DNA of 64,000 nucleotides from Pseudomonas putida. GTDB lineage: Bacteria; Pseudomonadota; Gammaproteobacteria; Pseudomonadales; Pseudomonadaceae. Both the position numbers and the translations under genes were made by a program. Under the pieces are notes generated by a model, which saw nothing but the letters and a program-made list of their open reading frames with translations, was not told the DNA's origin and searched no databases. Below, piece after piece: positions 35,535 through 46,374 of the stretch. How positions within the stretch are numbered: the first letter of the stretch is position 1; every line of letters begins with the position of its first letter. The stretch is from contig NZ_CP018846.1 of the NCBI RefSeq assembly GCF_002025705.1, forward strand, positions 2,657,501 to 2,721,500, written 5' to 3'.

Positions 35535-36907
35535 CACGCCGCTTTCGAACCCTGGCGGGGCAGTTGCGGGGCAACCGGCAACTGGCAAGAATCGCCACGG
35601 CCGATCGGGAAGTACTTGAACCCTTTGCGCGACAGGCGCTCGGCATCGTAAAGGTTGCGCCCGTCGAAGATCACTGGTGCCTTCAGGCGCTGCTGAATCA
35701 GCTCGAAATCCGGCGCCTTGAACTGCTGCCATTCGGTGCAGATGATCAGCGCGTCAGCACCGGACAGCACCGACTCCGGCGTCCCCATCAGCATCAGTTT
35801 CTCTTCGTTCGGGTACAGGTGCTGGGTTTCCTGCATGGCTTCGGGGTCGAAGGCACGCACGCTGGCACCGGCAGCCCACAGCGACTCAAGCAGCACGCGG
35901 CTGGGGGCGTCGCGCATGTCATCGGTGTTGGGCTTGAACGCCAGGCCCCACAAGGCAAAGGTCTTGCCTGCAAGGTCGCCGTTGTAGAACGCATGGATGC
36001 GCTCGAACAGCTTGTGCTTCTGGCGCTCGTTGATGGCCTCGACCGCCTGCAGCAGGTCGCTGGAGCAATGCACCTGCTCGGCACTGTGGATCAGCGCGCG
36101 CATGTCCTTGGGGAAGCACGAGCCGCCATAGCCGCAGCCTGGGTAGATGAAGTGGTAGCCAATGCGGGTGTCCGCGCCGATGCCCTGGCGCACCGACTCG
36201 ATATCAGCCCCCAGGTGTTCGGCCAGCTCGGCGATCTGGTTGATGAAGCTGATCTTGGTGGCGAGCATGCAGTTGGCGGCGTACTTGGTCAGCTCGGCGC
36301 TGCGCAGGTCCATGAACATGATGCGGTCATGGTTGCGGTTGAACGGGGAGTAGAGGTCGCGCATCACATCGCGCACGTCTTCCCCCTCGCAGCCGATGAC
36401 GATACGGTCCGGCCGGCGGCAATCGGCGACAGCCGAACCTTCCTTGAGGAACTCCGGGTTGGAAACGATATCGATACGCAGCTCACGGCCACTCAGCGCC
36501 GTATTGATGTGGGCGCGCAGGGTGTCGCCGGTGCCGACCGGGACCGTGGACTTCTCGACCAGGATCAGCGGTTCCTGGCGGTGGCGGGCAATTGCATCGC
36601 CGACTGACAGCACATACTTGAGGTCCGCCGAGCCGTCTGCGCAGGAGGGCGTGCCGACGGCAATGAAGGCGACGCGGCCATGTTCGACAGCGAGCTTTTC
36701 ATCGGTGGTGAACTGCAGCCGCCCGCCATCCATGCCTTCGCGCACCAGGCTGGAAAGGCCCGGTTCGAAGATGCTGACATGGCCTTGGCGCAACAGCTCG
36801 ACTTTCTTCTCATCGACATCCATGCACACCACATCATGGCCAACCTCGGCCAGTACTGCGGCTTGCACCAGGCCGACGTACCCGCTACCAAACACTGTAA
36901 TTTTCAT
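35534..36907 (-). CDS. ugd: UDP-glucose 6-dehydrogenase
   Basis: A 457-residue enzyme that makes UDP-glucuronate, the starting sugar for 4-amino-4-deoxy-L-arabinose. The N-terminal NAD site is GSGYVG (7-12), the catalytic Cys264 lies in [12 protein letters not shown], and the C-terminal UDP-binding domain includes [10 protein letters not shown] start at ATG 36907, which overlaps the arnF stop as ATGA. The in-operon position removes dependence on another ugd copy. The length is close to the roughly 450 residues of bacterial enzymes. Confidence 0.94.
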   Translation of the reverse strand: MKITVFGSGYVGLVQAAVLAEVGHDVVCMDVDEKKVELLRQGHVSIFEPGLSSLVREGMDGGRLQFTTDEKLAVEHGRVAFIAVGTPSCADGSADLKYVLSVGDAIARHRQEPLILVEKSTVPVGTGDTLRAHINTALSGRELRIDIVSNPEFLKEGSAVADCRRPDRIVIGCEGEDVRDVMRDLYSPFNRNHDRIMFMDLRSAELTKYAANCMLATKISFINQIAELAEHLGADIESVRQGIGADTRIGYHFIYPGCGYGGSCFPKDMRALIHSAEQVHCSSDLLQAVEAINERQKHKLFERIHAFYNGDLAGKTFALWGLAFKPNTDDMRDAPSRVLLESLWAAGASVRAFDPEAMQETQHLYPNEEKLMLMGTPESVLSGADALIICTEWQQFKAPDFELIQQRLKAPVIFDGRNLYDAERLSRKGFKYFPIGRGDSCQLPVAPQLPRQGSKAA

Positions 36908-37317
36908 GGAGCACTCCTTAATGCGGGCGAACGGGCCGGACGCGTATTGATAGTGATGACCCCGAGCATGACCAGTGCCACGCCCAGTGATTTGCCAAAG
37001 CTGAATGATTCGTCGAACAGCGGCAGGCTGGCCGCCAGCAGGTAGACCAGGGCGTAGCTCAGGCTCAGCAACGAGTAGGCCCGGCCCAACGGCAGGTCGC
37101 GCAGGGCCAGCAGCCAGCAGAGCATCGACAGGCCGTAAGCGGCGATTGCCGCCAGCACCACGGCCACGGCCAGGGTATCGAGGCCCTGACTGGTCAGCGT
37201 CGACAACCACTGACCAGGCTGCGGCAGGCGGGTCATGCTCCAGCGCATGGCCAGCTGGGCGGCGCTGACCAGCAGCACACTCCCCAGGGCGAAGGTAATG
37301 CCAAGGCGCTGGTTCAT
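36904..37317 (-). CDS. arnF: ArnF: subunit of the 4-amino-4-deoxy-L-arabinose-phosphoundecaprenol flippase
   Basis: A 137-residue four-helix membrane protein of the EamA/SMR type, with [13 protein letters not shown] and [21 protein letters not shown] as family marks. With ArnE it is thought to move the lipid-linked sugar to the periplasmic face. It overlaps arnE and ugd by four bases each. The size fits ArnF (about 128-137). Confidence 0.9.
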   Translation of the reverse strand: MNQRLGITFALGSVLLVSAAQLAMRWSMTRLPQPGQWLSTLTSQGLDTLAVAVVLAAIAAYGLSMLCWLLALRDLPLGRAYSLLSLSYALVYLLAASLPLFDESFSFGKSLGVALVMLGVITINTRPARSPALRSAP

Positions 37318-37658
37318 GATTGCTGCCCCAGCAAGGCCACGCCGGCGATGACCAGGGCCACCCCCAGCCAGTGACGGCGATCGACCGCTTCATGGAAGCC
37401 GAAGCGGGCGATCAGGGTGATGACCACGAAGTTCAGGCTGAGCATCGGGTAGGCGATACCTACCTCCATGCGCTGCAGTACCAGCAACCAGACCAGCAAA
37501 CCGCTGCCCAGGGCGAGCAGGGCCAGCCACAGCCAGGGCGAACGCAACTTGTCCGTCCACGGCCCCGCCTGCCCACGCCAGCTTTCCACGGCGAACTTCT
37601 GCGCTACCTGGCCCATGCAAGTCAGCAGGCAGGCTGCCAGCAGCAGTAGCCAGCTCAT
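37314..37658 (-). CDS. arnE: ArnE: subunit of the 4-amino-4-deoxy-L-arabinose-phosphoundecaprenol flippase
   Basis: A 114-residue four-helix membrane protein of the SMR/EamA type. [17 protein letters not shown] and the terminal [17 protein letters not shown] match ArnE. It overlaps arnT (upstream) and arnF (downstream) by four bases, as expected for the subunits of a heterodimer. The length agrees with E. coli ArnE (111). Confidence 0.9.
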   Translation of the reverse strand: MSWLLLLAACLLTCMGQVAQKFAVESWRGQAGPWTDKLRSPWLWLALLALGSGLLVWLLVLQRMEVGIAYPMLSLNFVVITLIARFGFHEAVDRRHWLGVALVIAGVALLGQQS

Positions 37659-39304
37659 GGCGCGACCTTGGGCAGGATGAGGATCACCATCTTGCCTTGC
37701 TGGTAGCGCGTGCCATCGTCGGGCAGCAGGGCGAGCTCACGCTGTTCATCTTCACCCTTGACCCGCATCACCACGCCGACCGTGCCACTGCGGCGAGCAT
37801 CGTCGACCCACTGGCGGACGTTCTTGTCGTTCAACCGGCGCCCCTGGCCTTCAGGGGTCGCCAGGCCGTACTTCAGTTCGCCGACGGTGTTGTAGAACGC
37901 CACATTCGGCTGTTGCAGGCGCCAGGCCAGTGCCGATGCCGCACCAAGGTCATTGCTCAGCAGGTGCGTGGCGCCAGTCAGTTCGTCGATGTGCTGCAGG
38001 ATGAACTGGTCAGGCATCTTGTTGCCTTCCACCGACTTGGGCAGTGCCGCCGGCAGCAGGGCCATCAGCAACAAGCTGCCGAATACCGGAGCCGCCCAGC
38101 AGCGCAGCGGCGACAGGGCCTGGGCCAGGTTGGCGACAGTCCATCCCGCCAGGGCAACGCACATCATCAGCATGCCGGTCAGTTCGTGGTCGTACACGGG
38201 CTTTTTCAACTGCAGCCAAGCCAGTGCGATCAGGGCGACCACGCCCAGCACCACGTTGAGCCAGCCATTGATGCCCAGTGCGCGACCTTTTTGCAGGCGC
38301 AGCCGGTCATCCAGTGCATGGCCAATCAGCAGGGCCATGGGCAGCAGGCACGGGAAGATGTAGGTCGGCAACTTGCCCTTGCTCAGGCTGAAGAACAGCA
38401 ACGGCATCAGCAGCCACAGCAGCAAGAAGACGATCTTGGCCTGGGTACGGCTCTGCCAGGCCTGTTTCAGGGCCGGCGGCAGCGCGCCGACCCAGGGCAG
38501 GCTGTAGGCCACCAGCAACGGCAGGTAGTAGTACCAGGGGGCACTGTGCTGGGCATCGTCACCGGCAAACCGGCGGATGTGCTCATGCCAGAAGAAGAAC
38601 CGCCAGTAATCGGGCTCCTGGACATGCACCGCCAGCACCCAGGGCAGGCTGACAACGATCGCCACCACCACGGCCACTGGCCCGTATACCAACAGTTCGC
38701 GCCAGCGCTTCTGCCAGAGCATCCACGGCAGCGCGATCAGCACCGGCAACAGCCAGGCGAGAAAGCCCTTGGTCATGAAGCCCATGGCGCAAGCCAGCCC
38801 CAGTACCGCCCAGGCCGCCAGGCGCTGGCCGTTGCTGCGGCTGTCCACGGCGAACCACAGGGCTACCAGGCTGAGGTTGACCCACAGGGTGAACTGCGGA
38901 TCGAGGTTGGCGTAGACTGCCTGGCCCACCATGACGCAGAAGCTCATGTAAACCAGGGTGCAGACCAGGCTCTTGCGCGGGTCGTTCCACAGGCGGCGTG
39001 CCACCAGGTAGCACAGTATCAGGCTCAGCCCGACACTCAGTGCCGAGGCAAAACGCACGCCGAACAGGTTCTGGCCGAACAGCCCTTGGCTGAGGGCGAT
39101 CATCCAGTAGCCTGCGGCAGGTTTTTCGAAGTAACGCAGCCCCATGAAGTGGGGCGAGACCCAGTTACCGGTCAGCAGCATCTCCTGGCTGACCTGGGCG
39201 TAGCGGGTTTCGTCGGGGATCCACAAGCCATGGCCGCCCAGTGGCAGCAGGAAGGCCAGCACGAACAGGCCGAGCAGCAGCGGTAGCGTCCAGCGTCTGC
39301 TCAT
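37655..39304 (-). CDS. arnT: ArnT: lipid A 4-amino-4-deoxy-L-arabinose transferase
   Basis: A 549-residue periplasm-facing membrane enzyme that transfers the aminoarabinose from undecaprenyl phosphate to lipid A. The first loop has the metal-binding [13 protein letters not shown], followed by [20 protein letters not shown], the ArnT hallmark. The membrane part has about twelve helices and the soluble tail starts near 430. It overlaps arnD and arnE by four bases. The result is lower negative charge and resistance to polymyxins. Confidence 0.95.
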   Translation of the reverse strand: MSRRWTLPLLLGLFVLAFLLPLGGHGLWIPDETRYAQVSQEMLLTGNWVSPHFMGLRYFEKPAAGYWMIALSQGLFGQNLFGVRFASALSVGLSLILCYLVARRLWNDPRKSLVCTLVYMSFCVMVGQAVYANLDPQFTLWVNLSLVALWFAVDSRSNGQRLAAWAVLGLACAMGFMTKGFLAWLLPVLIALPWMLWQKRWRELLVYGPVAVVVAIVVSLPWVLAVHVQEPDYWRFFFWHEHIRRFAGDDAQHSAPWYYYLPLLVAYSLPWVGALPPALKQAWQSRTQAKIVFLLLWLLMPLLFFSLSKGKLPTYIFPCLLPMALLIGHALDDRLRLQKGRALGINGWLNVVLGVVALIALAWLQLKKPVYDHELTGMLMMCVALAGWTVANLAQALSPLRCWAAPVFGSLLLMALLPAALPKSVEGNKMPDQFILQHIDELTGATHLLSNDLGAASALAWRLQQPNVAFYNTVGELKYGLATPEGQGRRLNDKNVRQWVDDARRSGTVGVVMRVKGEDEQRELALLPDDGTRYQQGKMVILILPKVAP

Positions 39305-40185
39305 GAGCCTTGCACTCCCAGCCAGCCTTCACGGCCTTGCAGGGTGCCGCGCTGCACACTGGCAACGGGCAAGGTGTCGAGCGAGGCGGGGAGCAACTCG
39401 CCCAAAGGTTTGAACGCAATCTCGCGCTGGCGTGCATCGGCCAGCAATTGGCGAAAGTCCTGGGCCATCAGAATCCCTTCTACCTCTGCATGGATGGTGT
39501 AGACGTTGAGTGCCTGGGGGCGGAAGCGCCCCAGGATGAATTCGTTGAAGTGCGCGGCAGCCACCTGCGGGCCGACGACCTCGTCGAAGGTCGGCATGTC
39601 CACCGGAACCTGCGGCGCCCCTGCCGAACCGTCGGCCAGGCGGGGGCGGAACAGGCTGCTACCGCGGCAATCGCTGTTGTAGCGGAAGCCGAAAGCCTGC
39701 TTGGCCTCGGTGACCCGCTCGTCCGCGCGCCAACCGGCGACGGCCGAACAGTCCACTGGCGCGCCGAGGATGTCACTGAGGGTGTCGACGCCCTGACGGA
39801 TCTGCTCGGTCAGCTGCGCCATGCTCCAGTGCCCGGCATTGGCCTGCCAGCCGTGGTGGTCCCAGGCGTGCAGGCCAACCTCGTGGCCGGCGTCCCGGGC
39901 CTGACGCATCAGGTGCCCGAGGTCGCGGCCAATCGGCTTGCCGGGCCAGGCGGTGCCGGCCAGGAGAATGTCCCAGCCGTACAGCCCGGCGGCATTGGAG
40001 CGCAGCATCTTCCACAGGAACTGCGGGCGGATCAGGCGCCACAAGTGGCGCCCCATGTTGTCCGGCCCGACACTGAAGAAGAACGTCGCCTTGACCTGTG
40101 CCTCGTCCAGCAGATCCAGCAGGCGCGGCACACCTTCACGGGTGCCGCGGTAGGTATCGACATCGATGCGCAACCCTGCCTGCAT
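39301..40185 (-). CDS. arnD: ArnD: 4-deoxy-4-formamido-L-arabinose-phosphoundecaprenol deformylase
   Basis: A 294-residue NodB-type carbohydrate esterase. It removes the formyl group from the undecaprenyl-linked sugar in the membrane. Metal residues are visible in RIDVDTYRG near the start and in [13 protein letters not shown] (about 102-114). The length matches E. coli ArnD (296). It shares one base with the arnA stop and overlaps arnT by four. Confidence 0.94.
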   Translation of the reverse strand: MQAGLRIDVDTYRGTREGVPRLLDLLDEAQVKATFFFSVGPDNMGRHLWRLIRPQFLWKMLRSNAAGLYGWDILLAGTAWPGKPIGRDLGHLMRQARDAGHEVGLHAWDHHGWQANAGHWSMAQLTEQIRQGVDTLSDILGAPVDCSAVAGWRADERVTEAKQAFGFRYNSDCRGSSLFRPRLADGSAGAPQVPVDMPTFDEVVGPQVAAAHFNEFILGRFRPQALNVYTIHAEVEGILMAQDFRQLLADARQREIAFKPLGELLPASLDTLPVASVQRGTLQGREGWLGVQGS

Positions 40186-42191
40186 CAGCGTGCTTCTTCT
40201 GCCGGACGGGCCTCGATCTCGCGCATGGCTTCACGCAGGAAGAAGTCCAGGGTGTTGCCGATGGTCTCGCGCATCTCCACGGTCGGCTCCCAGTTCAGCA
40301 GGCGCTTGGCGTTGGCGATGCTTGGCTTACGGTGGGACACGTCCTGGTAGCCGCCGCCGTAGAAGGCCTTGCTCTCGACATCGCGGAACCCGGCAAACGG
40401 TGGGAAGTGGCTGCGCAGCGGGTGGGCCTCGAACTGGCGCAGCAGCTCTTCGCCAAGCTGGCGGATGCTGGCTTCGTTGTCCGGGTTGCCGATGTTGATG
40501 ATCTGGCCGTTGCAGGCATCGTTGTCGTTGTCGATGATCCGTGCCAGGGCCTCGACGCCGTCGGCGATGTCGGTGAAGCAGCGTTTTTGCGCGCCGCCGT
40601 CGAACAGGCGGATCGGCGTGCCTTCAACCAGGTTCAGGATCAGCTGGGTGATGGCCCGGGAGCTGCCGATACGCGCGGAGTCCAGGCGGTCCAGGCGTGG
40701 GCCCATCCAGTTGAATGGGCGGAACAGGGTGAAGTTCAGGCCTTTCTGCCCATAGGCCCAGATGACCCGGTCGAGCAGCTGCTTGGATACCGAGTAGATC
40801 CAGCGCTGCTTGTTGATCGGCCCGACTACCAGGTTGGAGGTGTCTTCATCGAAGTTCTGGTCCTGGCACATGCCGTAGACCTCGGAGGTCGACGGGAAGA
40901 TCACGCGCTTGTTGTATTTGACGCAGTAGCGCACCAGGCGCAGGTTTTCTTCGAAGTCCAGCTCGAACACGCGCAGCGGGTTGCGGGTGTATTCGATCGG
41001 CGTGGCGATGGCCACCAGTGGCAGCACCACGTCACACTTCTTGATGTGGTACTCGATCCACTCGGAGTGAATGCTGATATCGCCTTCGACGAAGTGGAAA
41101 CGCGGGTGGTTGCGCAGGCGTTCGATGGCGTCGGAACCGATGTCCAGGCCGTAGACTTCGTAACGCTCGTCGCTGAGCAGGCGCTCGGACAGATGGTTGC
41201 CGATGAAACCGTTGACGCCAAGGATCAATACCCGGGTGCGGCGCTTGGCGCTGCGCGAATCGGCGCCGCGCAGCAGCGAGCCTTCGACCAGGCCCAGTTC
41301 AGCGGCCAGCTGCGGGCCGCTCAGGTACAGGCCGTTGTCATTGCGCTGACCGGCGCTGATCACCAGCGAGTCTTCGCCACAGGCAATGCGCAGTGGGTCG
41401 GTGCTGATTACCCGGCCAGGGGCCAGGCCATCGTTGCCCTTGACCACGTCGGCGCTCCAGACGATCAGTTTGTGCTCGCCGACCGGGCAGAACGCACCTG
41501 GGTAGGGCTGGGTCACCGCACGTACCAGGTTGAACAGGGTTTCGGCAGGCTGTTGCCAGTTCAGCCGGCCATCAGCTGCGGTGCGACGGCCGAACACCGT
41601 AGCCTTGGACTCATCCTGCGGGGTTTCGCTGACCTTGCCCAGGCGCAGGTTTGGCAAGGTGTCGCGCAGCAGGTCGGCGGCTGCGGCGCGAAGTTTGCCA
41701 TGCAGGCTCAGTGCAGTGTCGCTACGCTCGATGGCCACCCGCAGTTGGGCGACGATGGCGCCGGCGTCAGCGCGCTTGACCATGCGGTGCAGGGTCACGC
41801 CGGTTTCACGCTCGCCGTTGACCAGCACCCAGTTGGCTGGTGCACGGCCGCGGTAGCGCGGCAGCAGCGAGCCATGCAGGTTGAAGGCGCCCTTGCGGCC
41901 GGTGGCTAGCAGCGGTTCGCTCAGCAGGTTGCGGTAGTAGAAGGAGAACAGGTAGTCCGGGGCCAGCTGGCTGATGCGCTCAACCCACAGCGGGTGGTTG
42001 ACGTCCTCCGGCGCGTGCACCGGGATGCCTTTGCGTGCACACAGCTGTGCGACCGAGGCGTAGAAGGTGTTTTCCTTGGGATCGTCGGCATGAGTGAACA
42101 CCGCTGCGATGTCATAGCCGCTGTCGAGCAGGGCTTCAATGCCGGCGCAGCCGATATCGTGGTACGCGAAGACAACTGTTTTTGCACTCAT
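40185..42191 (-). CDS. arnA: ArnA: bifunctional UDP-glucuronate decarboxylase / UDP-Ara4N formyltransferase
   Basis: A 668-residue fusion. The N-terminal formyltransferase (about 1-305) has N104/H106 in [13 protein letters not shown]. The C-terminal NAD-dependent decarboxylase (about 315-668) has [19 protein letters not shown] and the YSVSKQ catalytic Tyr-Lys. Both halves look intact, and the length is close to E. coli ArnA (660). It oxidatively decarboxylates UDP-glucuronate and later N-formylates UDP-Ara4N, on either side of ArnB. It overlaps arnC as ATGA. Confidence 0.96.
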   Translation of the reverse strand: MSAKTVVFAYHDIGCAGIEALLDSGYDIAAVFTHADDPKENTFYASVAQLCARKGIPVHAPEDVNHPLWVERISQLAPDYLFSFYYRNLLSEPLLATGRKGAFNLHGSLLPRYRGRAPANWVLVNGERETGVTLHRMVKRADAGAIVAQLRVAIERSDTALSLHGKLRAAAADLLRDTLPNLRLGKVSETPQDESKATVFGRRTAADGRLNWQQPAETLFNLVRAVTQPYPGAFCPVGEHKLIVWSADVVKGNDGLAPGRVISTDPLRIACGEDSLVISAGQRNDNGLYLSGPQLAAELGLVEGSLLRGADSRSAKRRTRVLILGVNGFIGNHLSERLLSDERYEVYGLDIGSDAIERLRNHPRFHFVEGDISIHSEWIEYHIKKCDVVLPLVAIATPIEYTRNPLRVFELDFEENLRLVRYCVKYNKRVIFPSTSEVYGMCQDQNFDEDTSNLVVGPINKQRWIYSVSKQLLDRVIWAYGQKGLNFTLFRPFNWMGPRLDRLDSARIGSSRAITQLILNLVEGTPIRLFDGGAQKRCFTDIADGVEALARIIDNDNDACNGQIINIGNPDNEASIRQLGEELLRQFEAHPLRSHFPPFAGFRDVESKAFYGGGYQDVSHRKPSIANAKRLLNWEPTVEMRETIGNTLDFFLREAMREIEARPAEEAR

Positions 42192-43210
42192 GAGTGAACC
42201 TGACCAGAAGTAGAGGAGTTGAAACCGTCAACGGTGACGTTTTGTGCCGGAACAGGCGGCGGGCCGCTGCGCAGCACTTTTTCGATGAAGAATCGCGGGC
42301 GGGCGCGCACGTCGCTGTACATGCGCCCCAGGTACTCGCCGAGCAGCCCCATGCCGATGAACTGGCCACCGGTGAACACGAACAACACGGCGAAAAGGAC
42401 GAACAGGCCATCACCGGCCCAGCCCGGGCCGAACGCCAGGCGCAGCACGATCAGCACCATGGCAAACAGCACGCCGAGCGCGGCCATGCTGAAACCGACG
42501 ATGCTCAGCAGGCGCAACGGCGTGGTGGTCATGCAGGTGATCAGGTCGAACATCAGGCTGATCAGGCGCATCGGGCTGTACTTCGAATCCCCGTGTTCAC
42601 GTTCGGCGTGGGTCACCAGGATTTCGGTGGTGTGGCGGGCGAAGCTGTTGGCCAGGATCGGGATGAAGGTGCTGCGCTCGCGGCAAGCGAGCATGGCGTC
42701 GATCACCGTGCGCCGGTAGGCGCGCAGCATGCAGCCGTAGTCGCTCATGGCAACGCCTGTGGAGCGCTTCACCGCGTAGTTGATCACCTTCGATGGCCAG
42801 CGGCGCATGGCCGAGTCCTGGCGGTTGCTGCGCACCGTGCCGACCACGTCGAAACCGCGTTCGGCTTCGGCGACCAGGCGCGGGATTTCTTCCGGCGGGT
42901 TTTGCAGGTCGGCGTCGAGGGTGATCACCACGTCGCCCTTGCACTGCTCGAAACCGGCCATGATCGCTGCGTGCTGGCCGTAGTTGCGGTTGAGGATCAC
43001 CGCCACGAACGGGCTGTTCTCGGCCTTGGCGGCTTCTTCGAGAATGTGCGCGGAGTCGTCGCGGCTGCCGTCGTCGACCAGCACGATTTCATAGGGGTGA
43101 CGCAACTGCTGGCAGGCGGCGCCTGTGCGGCGCAGCAGCTCAGGCAGGCTTTCCTGCTCGTTGTAGACCGGGATGACGATGGACACACAATGGATCGGGT
43201 AAGGTCTCAC
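42188..43210 (-). CDS. arnC: ArnC: undecaprenyl-phosphate 4-deoxy-4-formamido-L-arabinose transferase
   Basis: A 340-residue GT2 enzyme that moves the formylated sugar to undecaprenyl phosphate on the cytoplasmic face. The nucleotide-sugar site has VDDGSRDDS and the metal motif D99-A-D101 (TLDADLQNP). Two membrane helices lie near 235-255 and 265-290. It overlaps arnB (four bases) and arnA. The C-terminal tail is slightly longer than in E. coli ArnC (322). Confidence 0.94.
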   Translation of the reverse strand: MRPYPIHCVSIVIPVYNEQESLPELLRRTGAACQQLRHPYEIVLVDDGSRDDSAHILEEAAKAENSPFVAVILNRNYGQHAAIMAGFEQCKGDVVITLDADLQNPPEEIPRLVAEAERGFDVVGTVRSNRQDSAMRRWPSKVINYAVKRSTGVAMSDYGCMLRAYRRTVIDAMLACRERSTFIPILANSFARHTTEILVTHAEREHGDSKYSPMRLISLMFDLITCMTTTPLRLLSIVGFSMAALGVLFAMVLIVLRLAFGPGWAGDGLFVLFAVLFVFTGGQFIGMGLLGEYLGRMYSDVRARPRFFIEKVLRSGPPPVPAQNVTVDGFNSSTSGQVHS

Positions 43211-44355
43211 GAGCGATTTCCCACAAGCTGTTCAATGGCGGTGACGACCCGGTCGAGGTCGTGGTCGGTCATGTCAGGGAACAACGGAATGGAGCACAAC
43301 CGCGCCGAGTTCCATTCGGTGTTTGGCAGCGAGAGCTGCGGATCGCGCTGGCGGTACCAGGTGTGCAGGTGGGTGGCGATGAAGTGGATGCCGGTGCCGA
43401 TGCCGCGCTCCTGCAAGCCTTTCATGAAGGCTTCGCGGTCGAGGCCGCAGCGTTCGCTGTCGATGCGCAGGATGAACAGGTGCCAGGCGTGCTGCTGGTC
43501 GTAGCCCGGCACGGCCAGGGGCTGCACTGGCAGGCCTGCCAGACGCTGCTGGTAGAGGCCGGCCAGTTCGGTACGGCGGGCGTTGATGGCATCCAGGCGC
43601 TTGAGCTGCACCAGGGCGATGGCGGCGTTGATGTCGGCAAGGTTGTACTTGAAGCCGGGCTCGATGACCTGGGCCTGGGGCTTGCGGCCATGGGTCAGGC
43701 GGTCGTAGGCATCGACACCCAGGCCATGGAACTTGAGCATGCGCACGCGGCTGGCCAGGGCTTCGTCATCGCTGACGAACATGGCGCCTTCGGCGCAGGT
43801 CATGTTCTTGATTGCATGGAACGAGAAGATTGCCGTGCCTTGGGCACCGACATGGCGGCCCTTGTAACGGGTGCCGGCAGCGTGGGCGGCGTCTTCGATG
43901 ACAGCGATGCCATGCTTGTCGGCGAGGGCGTACAGGGGGTCGAGGTCGAAAGCTGCGCCAGCGTAGTGAACCGGGATGATGGCCTTGGTTCGCGGAGTGA
44001 TCGCCGCCTCTATGCGCGCCGCATCGGTCATCAGGGTATCGCGGTCGACATCGACGAATACCGGCGTGGCACCGAGCAGTGAAATCATGTTGGCCGTGGA
44101 CACCCAGGTCTGCGACGGGGTAATGACTTCATCCCCAGGGCCGATACCCAGTGCCAGCAAAGCGATGTGCATACCGCCAGTGGCCGATGACAGGGCTACC
44201 GCATGGCGGCAACCGACGTACTGTGCGAACTGCTCTTCAAGTGCCTGGTTTTGTGGGCCGGTGGTGATCCAGCCCGAACGCAGGACCTTTTCGACAGCCG
44301 CAATTTCCTCGTCGCCCATACTAGGACGCGAGAAAGGGAGAAACGCCTCACTCAT
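43207..44355 (-). CDS. arnB: ArnB: UDP-4-amino-4-deoxy-L-arabinose aminotransferase
   Basis: A 382-residue DegT/DnrJ/EryC1-type PLP enzyme. The PLP lysine is K183 in [12 protein letters not shown], and the phosphate/ring contacts [10 protein letters not shown] are visible. It transfers the amino group from glutamate to the 4-keto sugar. It is the first gene of the operon. I start at ATG 44355 with GAGGTG eight bases upstream; the frame further up is not conserved. The length matches E. coli ArnB (379-385). Confidence 0.95.
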   Translation of the reverse strand: MSEAFLPFSRPSMGDEEIAAVEKVLRSGWITTGPQNQALEEQFAQYVGCRHAVALSSATGGMHIALLALGIGPGDEVITPSQTWVSTANMISLLGATPVFVDVDRDTLMTDAARIEAAITPRTKAIIPVHYAGAAFDLDPLYALADKHGIAVIEDAAHAAGTRYKGRHVGAQGTAIFSFHAIKNMTCAEGAMFVSDDEALASRVRMLKFHGLGVDAYDRLTHGRKPQAQVIEPGFKYNLADINAAIALVQLKRLDAINARRTELAGLYQQRLAGLPVQPLAVPGYDQQHAWHLFILRIDSERCGLDREAFMKGLQERGIGTGIHFIATHLHTWYRQRDPQLSLPNTEWNSARLCSIPLFPDMTDHDLDRVVTAIEQLVGNRS

Positions 44356-44759
44356 GAGCACCTCGGTGATACAGGAAAATGACAGAACCCATTGATTTAA
44401 TTGGTTCCATTGCCAGCGTAGACGCAAAGAAAATTTTTGCATCAAGTGCGCGGGCAGAAAGTGGGTGTGTTGCGTCAAGTCAGAGTTGTCTGCGGGGGCT
44501 CAGTCTTCCGTGCCGTAGTGATTGACAGTGGCTTATTCGGCCAAGGTTATGCCGGTTTTTGTGAAAGAAGTATAAAAAATAGGTAGCCTTCTCATTACAT
44601 TGCAAACATAGACAGCTAAGGTTCAGCTTTCTGCCTTAGTGTTTGGCGGGCAATAAAATTGAAACTCAAAAACATTCATTCGGGTGAATGTAAAACTGTG
44701 CTTGTAGTTGACCGAATAGTCGTCGCTACTTGCAGCGTTTCAAAAAATCAGGGGCTGGC
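44356..44759. promoter_or_regulatory. Intergenic region upstream of arnB
   Basis: A 404-base AT-rich gap without a convincing gene. It must hold the arn operon promoter on the minus strand. A minus-strand TATACT lies near 44571-44576 but has no matching -35. I see no clear PmrA/PhoP direct repeat. The far end has a short hairpin noted separately. Confidence 0.4.
44667..44691 (-). terminator. Possible terminator after the ArnT-like gene
   Basis: On the minus strand, 68 bases past the stop at 44760, a perfect seven-base stem ACATTCA/TGAATGT with a six-base loop is followed by TTTT. The stem is AT-rich and weak, so termination may be partial. Confidence 0.4.
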
Positions 44760-46274
44760 CTAAGTTTTGGGAATATAGGCCACGCTTTGATCATCACGGG
44801 CATGCAGCCACTGCTCGCCATGGCTGGGCTGGGTGGTGATGACCTGATGATCGCTATCCAGGTAGGCAAAAGGCGGGGCCTCGCCGTGGCGGTAGTGCGC
44901 AACGATGATCGTACGCTGCGGGTCCCAGTGCTGGCCGCTGGTGCGTTCCAGCCAGGCCATCAAGCTGGCGGTGTCGCCACTGCGTGGGTAATCCTGAGTT
45001 TGCGCTACATAGTAGAAGGGCGCGCCGCCCGTCTGCAGGTACATCGGCACCTTGTTGTCCACCTCGACCATGACCAGCTGCCACTGCGCCAGCGGCGCTT
45101 GCCGGCCGGCCTGTTCGCGCACCGCTTCGCCGAAGCGGATCACGCCACCGCCGCCATTGCTCCAGGGCACGAGAATGCCCAGCACCGCCAGCAGTAATAC
45201 GGTGGTCACCGCGAAGCCCGCCTGGAGCTTGCGCCCGGAGGCTTTGCGTGCGGCCATTCGCTGGGTGACCCACCAGGCACCCAGCAGTTGCGCGAACGGC
45301 ACCAGCGGCAGCACATAGTAGCTGCGCCTGCTGCCGCTGGCGGTGAAGAACAGCATCAGCAGGCCAAGCCCCTGGATAAGCCAGCGGGTATCTGGCTCGA
45401 TGTGCCGCCAGTGACGCAGGGCAACCCACAAGGCAATGATCCAGCAAGGCGCCCAGGGCAGGGTGTAGACCGGTAGGTACACCAGGTAGGTGTAGATCGG
45501 CCCGAGGTTGTCGAACGGCTGGAAAAACCGCACCACGTTTTCCCGCAGCACCAGCCCGAGGCCGCTTTCGTCGTAGTTTGGCGCGCCGTACAGGTGCGAA
45601 AGCACGAACGGCAGCATATACAGTGCCCCGGCCAGCAGCAGTGCAGCCAATAAACGCAGATTGAGGTGGCGACGCCAGCGGCCTTCGCTCAGCAGGTGCG
45701 GCAGCAACACCAGCCCCGGCAGGATGAAGCCGATCAGGCCCTTGAACAGCGAGGTCAACGCCAACAGCCCGAAGAACCCGACGTAGCGCCAGAATCGGGT
45801 ATCGTCCGGCCCGCGCCAATACCACCAGACTGCTGCCAGCACCCCACATACCGTCAGGATGTCGGCCGTGGCGACCCGTGCCCAGAACACGAAGTAGAAG
45901 GTCGTGGCCAGCATCCAGCCGGCGACCAGGCCGGTACCTTTGCGGAACAGGCGCTCGCCGAGCAGGTAGGTCAGCCAGACGCTCAGCCACGCTGCTACGA
46001 CCGAGGACAGGCGCAGCGACCAGGGCCCCAGGCCACCGGTCAGCCAGGCGCTGGCCGTGATCAGCCAGTACGACAGCAACGGCTTGTCGTAGTAGGCACC
46101 GCCCTTGAGGTACGGGTCGAAATAGTCGCCGCTTTGCAGCATCTGCAGGCAGATGTTGGCCCAACGGGTTTCTGCGCCCCACAGTTCGCGACTGCCCAGC
46201 CCCAGCATCAACAACAAGGCGGTGGCGGCCAGCAGTAACAGCAAGGCGCGTTGGTCGTGACGCTTCGGATTCAT
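44760..46274 (-). CDS. ArnT-like membrane glycosyltransferase (GT83/PMT family), upstream of the arn operon
   Basis: A 504-residue integral-membrane protein with about twelve helices. The first loop reads GAETRWANICLQMLQSGDYF and then GGAYYDKPLLSYWL, the ArnT/PMT pattern with the acidic D replaced by E. It is a paralogue of arnT, not a copy of the other two ArnT-like proteins. I start at ATG 46274. A motif resembling a ColR box lies 73 bases upstream. The acceptor could be lipid A or another envelope glycan; no substrate can be assigned. Confidence 0.75.
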   Translation of the reverse strand: MNPKRHDQRALLLLLAATALLLMLGLGSRELWGAETRWANICLQMLQSGDYFDPYLKGGAYYDKPLLSYWLITASAWLTGGLGPWSLRLSSVVAAWLSVWLTYLLGERLFRKGTGLVAGWMLATTFYFVFWARVATADILTVCGVLAAVWWYWRGPDDTRFWRYVGFFGLLALTSLFKGLIGFILPGLVLLPHLLSEGRWRRHLNLRLLAALLLAGALYMLPFVLSHLYGAPNYDESGLGLVLRENVVRFFQPFDNLGPIYTYLVYLPVYTLPWAPCWIIALWVALRHWRHIEPDTRWLIQGLGLLMLFFTASGSRRSYYVLPLVPFAQLLGAWWVTQRMAARKASGRKLQAGFAVTTVLLLAVLGILVPWSNGGGGVIRFGEAVREQAGRQAPLAQWQLVMVEVDNKVPMYLQTGGAPFYYVAQTQDYPRSGDTASLMAWLERTSGQHWDPQRTIIVAHYRHGEAPPFAYLDSDHQVITTQPSHGEQWLHARDDQSVAYIPKT

Positions 46275-46346
46275 GGCTGACTCTGCGGGCAAGCAAACGG
46301 TCGGCGAATCCTAGGTGGGGAAAAGTGCGGGCTCGGTGAAGATTTG

Positions 46347-46362
46347 GTGAAAAAGTTGCGGG
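46347..46362 (-). promoter_or_regulatory. Candidate ColR-like box upstream of an ArnT-like gene
   Basis: The minus strand reads CTTTTTCAC here, preceded by CCGCAA. This fits the P. putida ColR consensus, as I recall it, with one mismatch. It is 73 bases before the start at 46274. It is a single short match, so confidence is low. Confidence 0.3.
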
Positions 46363-46374
46363 GCAGAGCGCTGC

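Noticed and set aside
44356..44478. Extended arnB reading frame up to 44478
   Set aside because: The added N-terminus is not found in ArnB; ATG 44355 has a good GAGGTG site.
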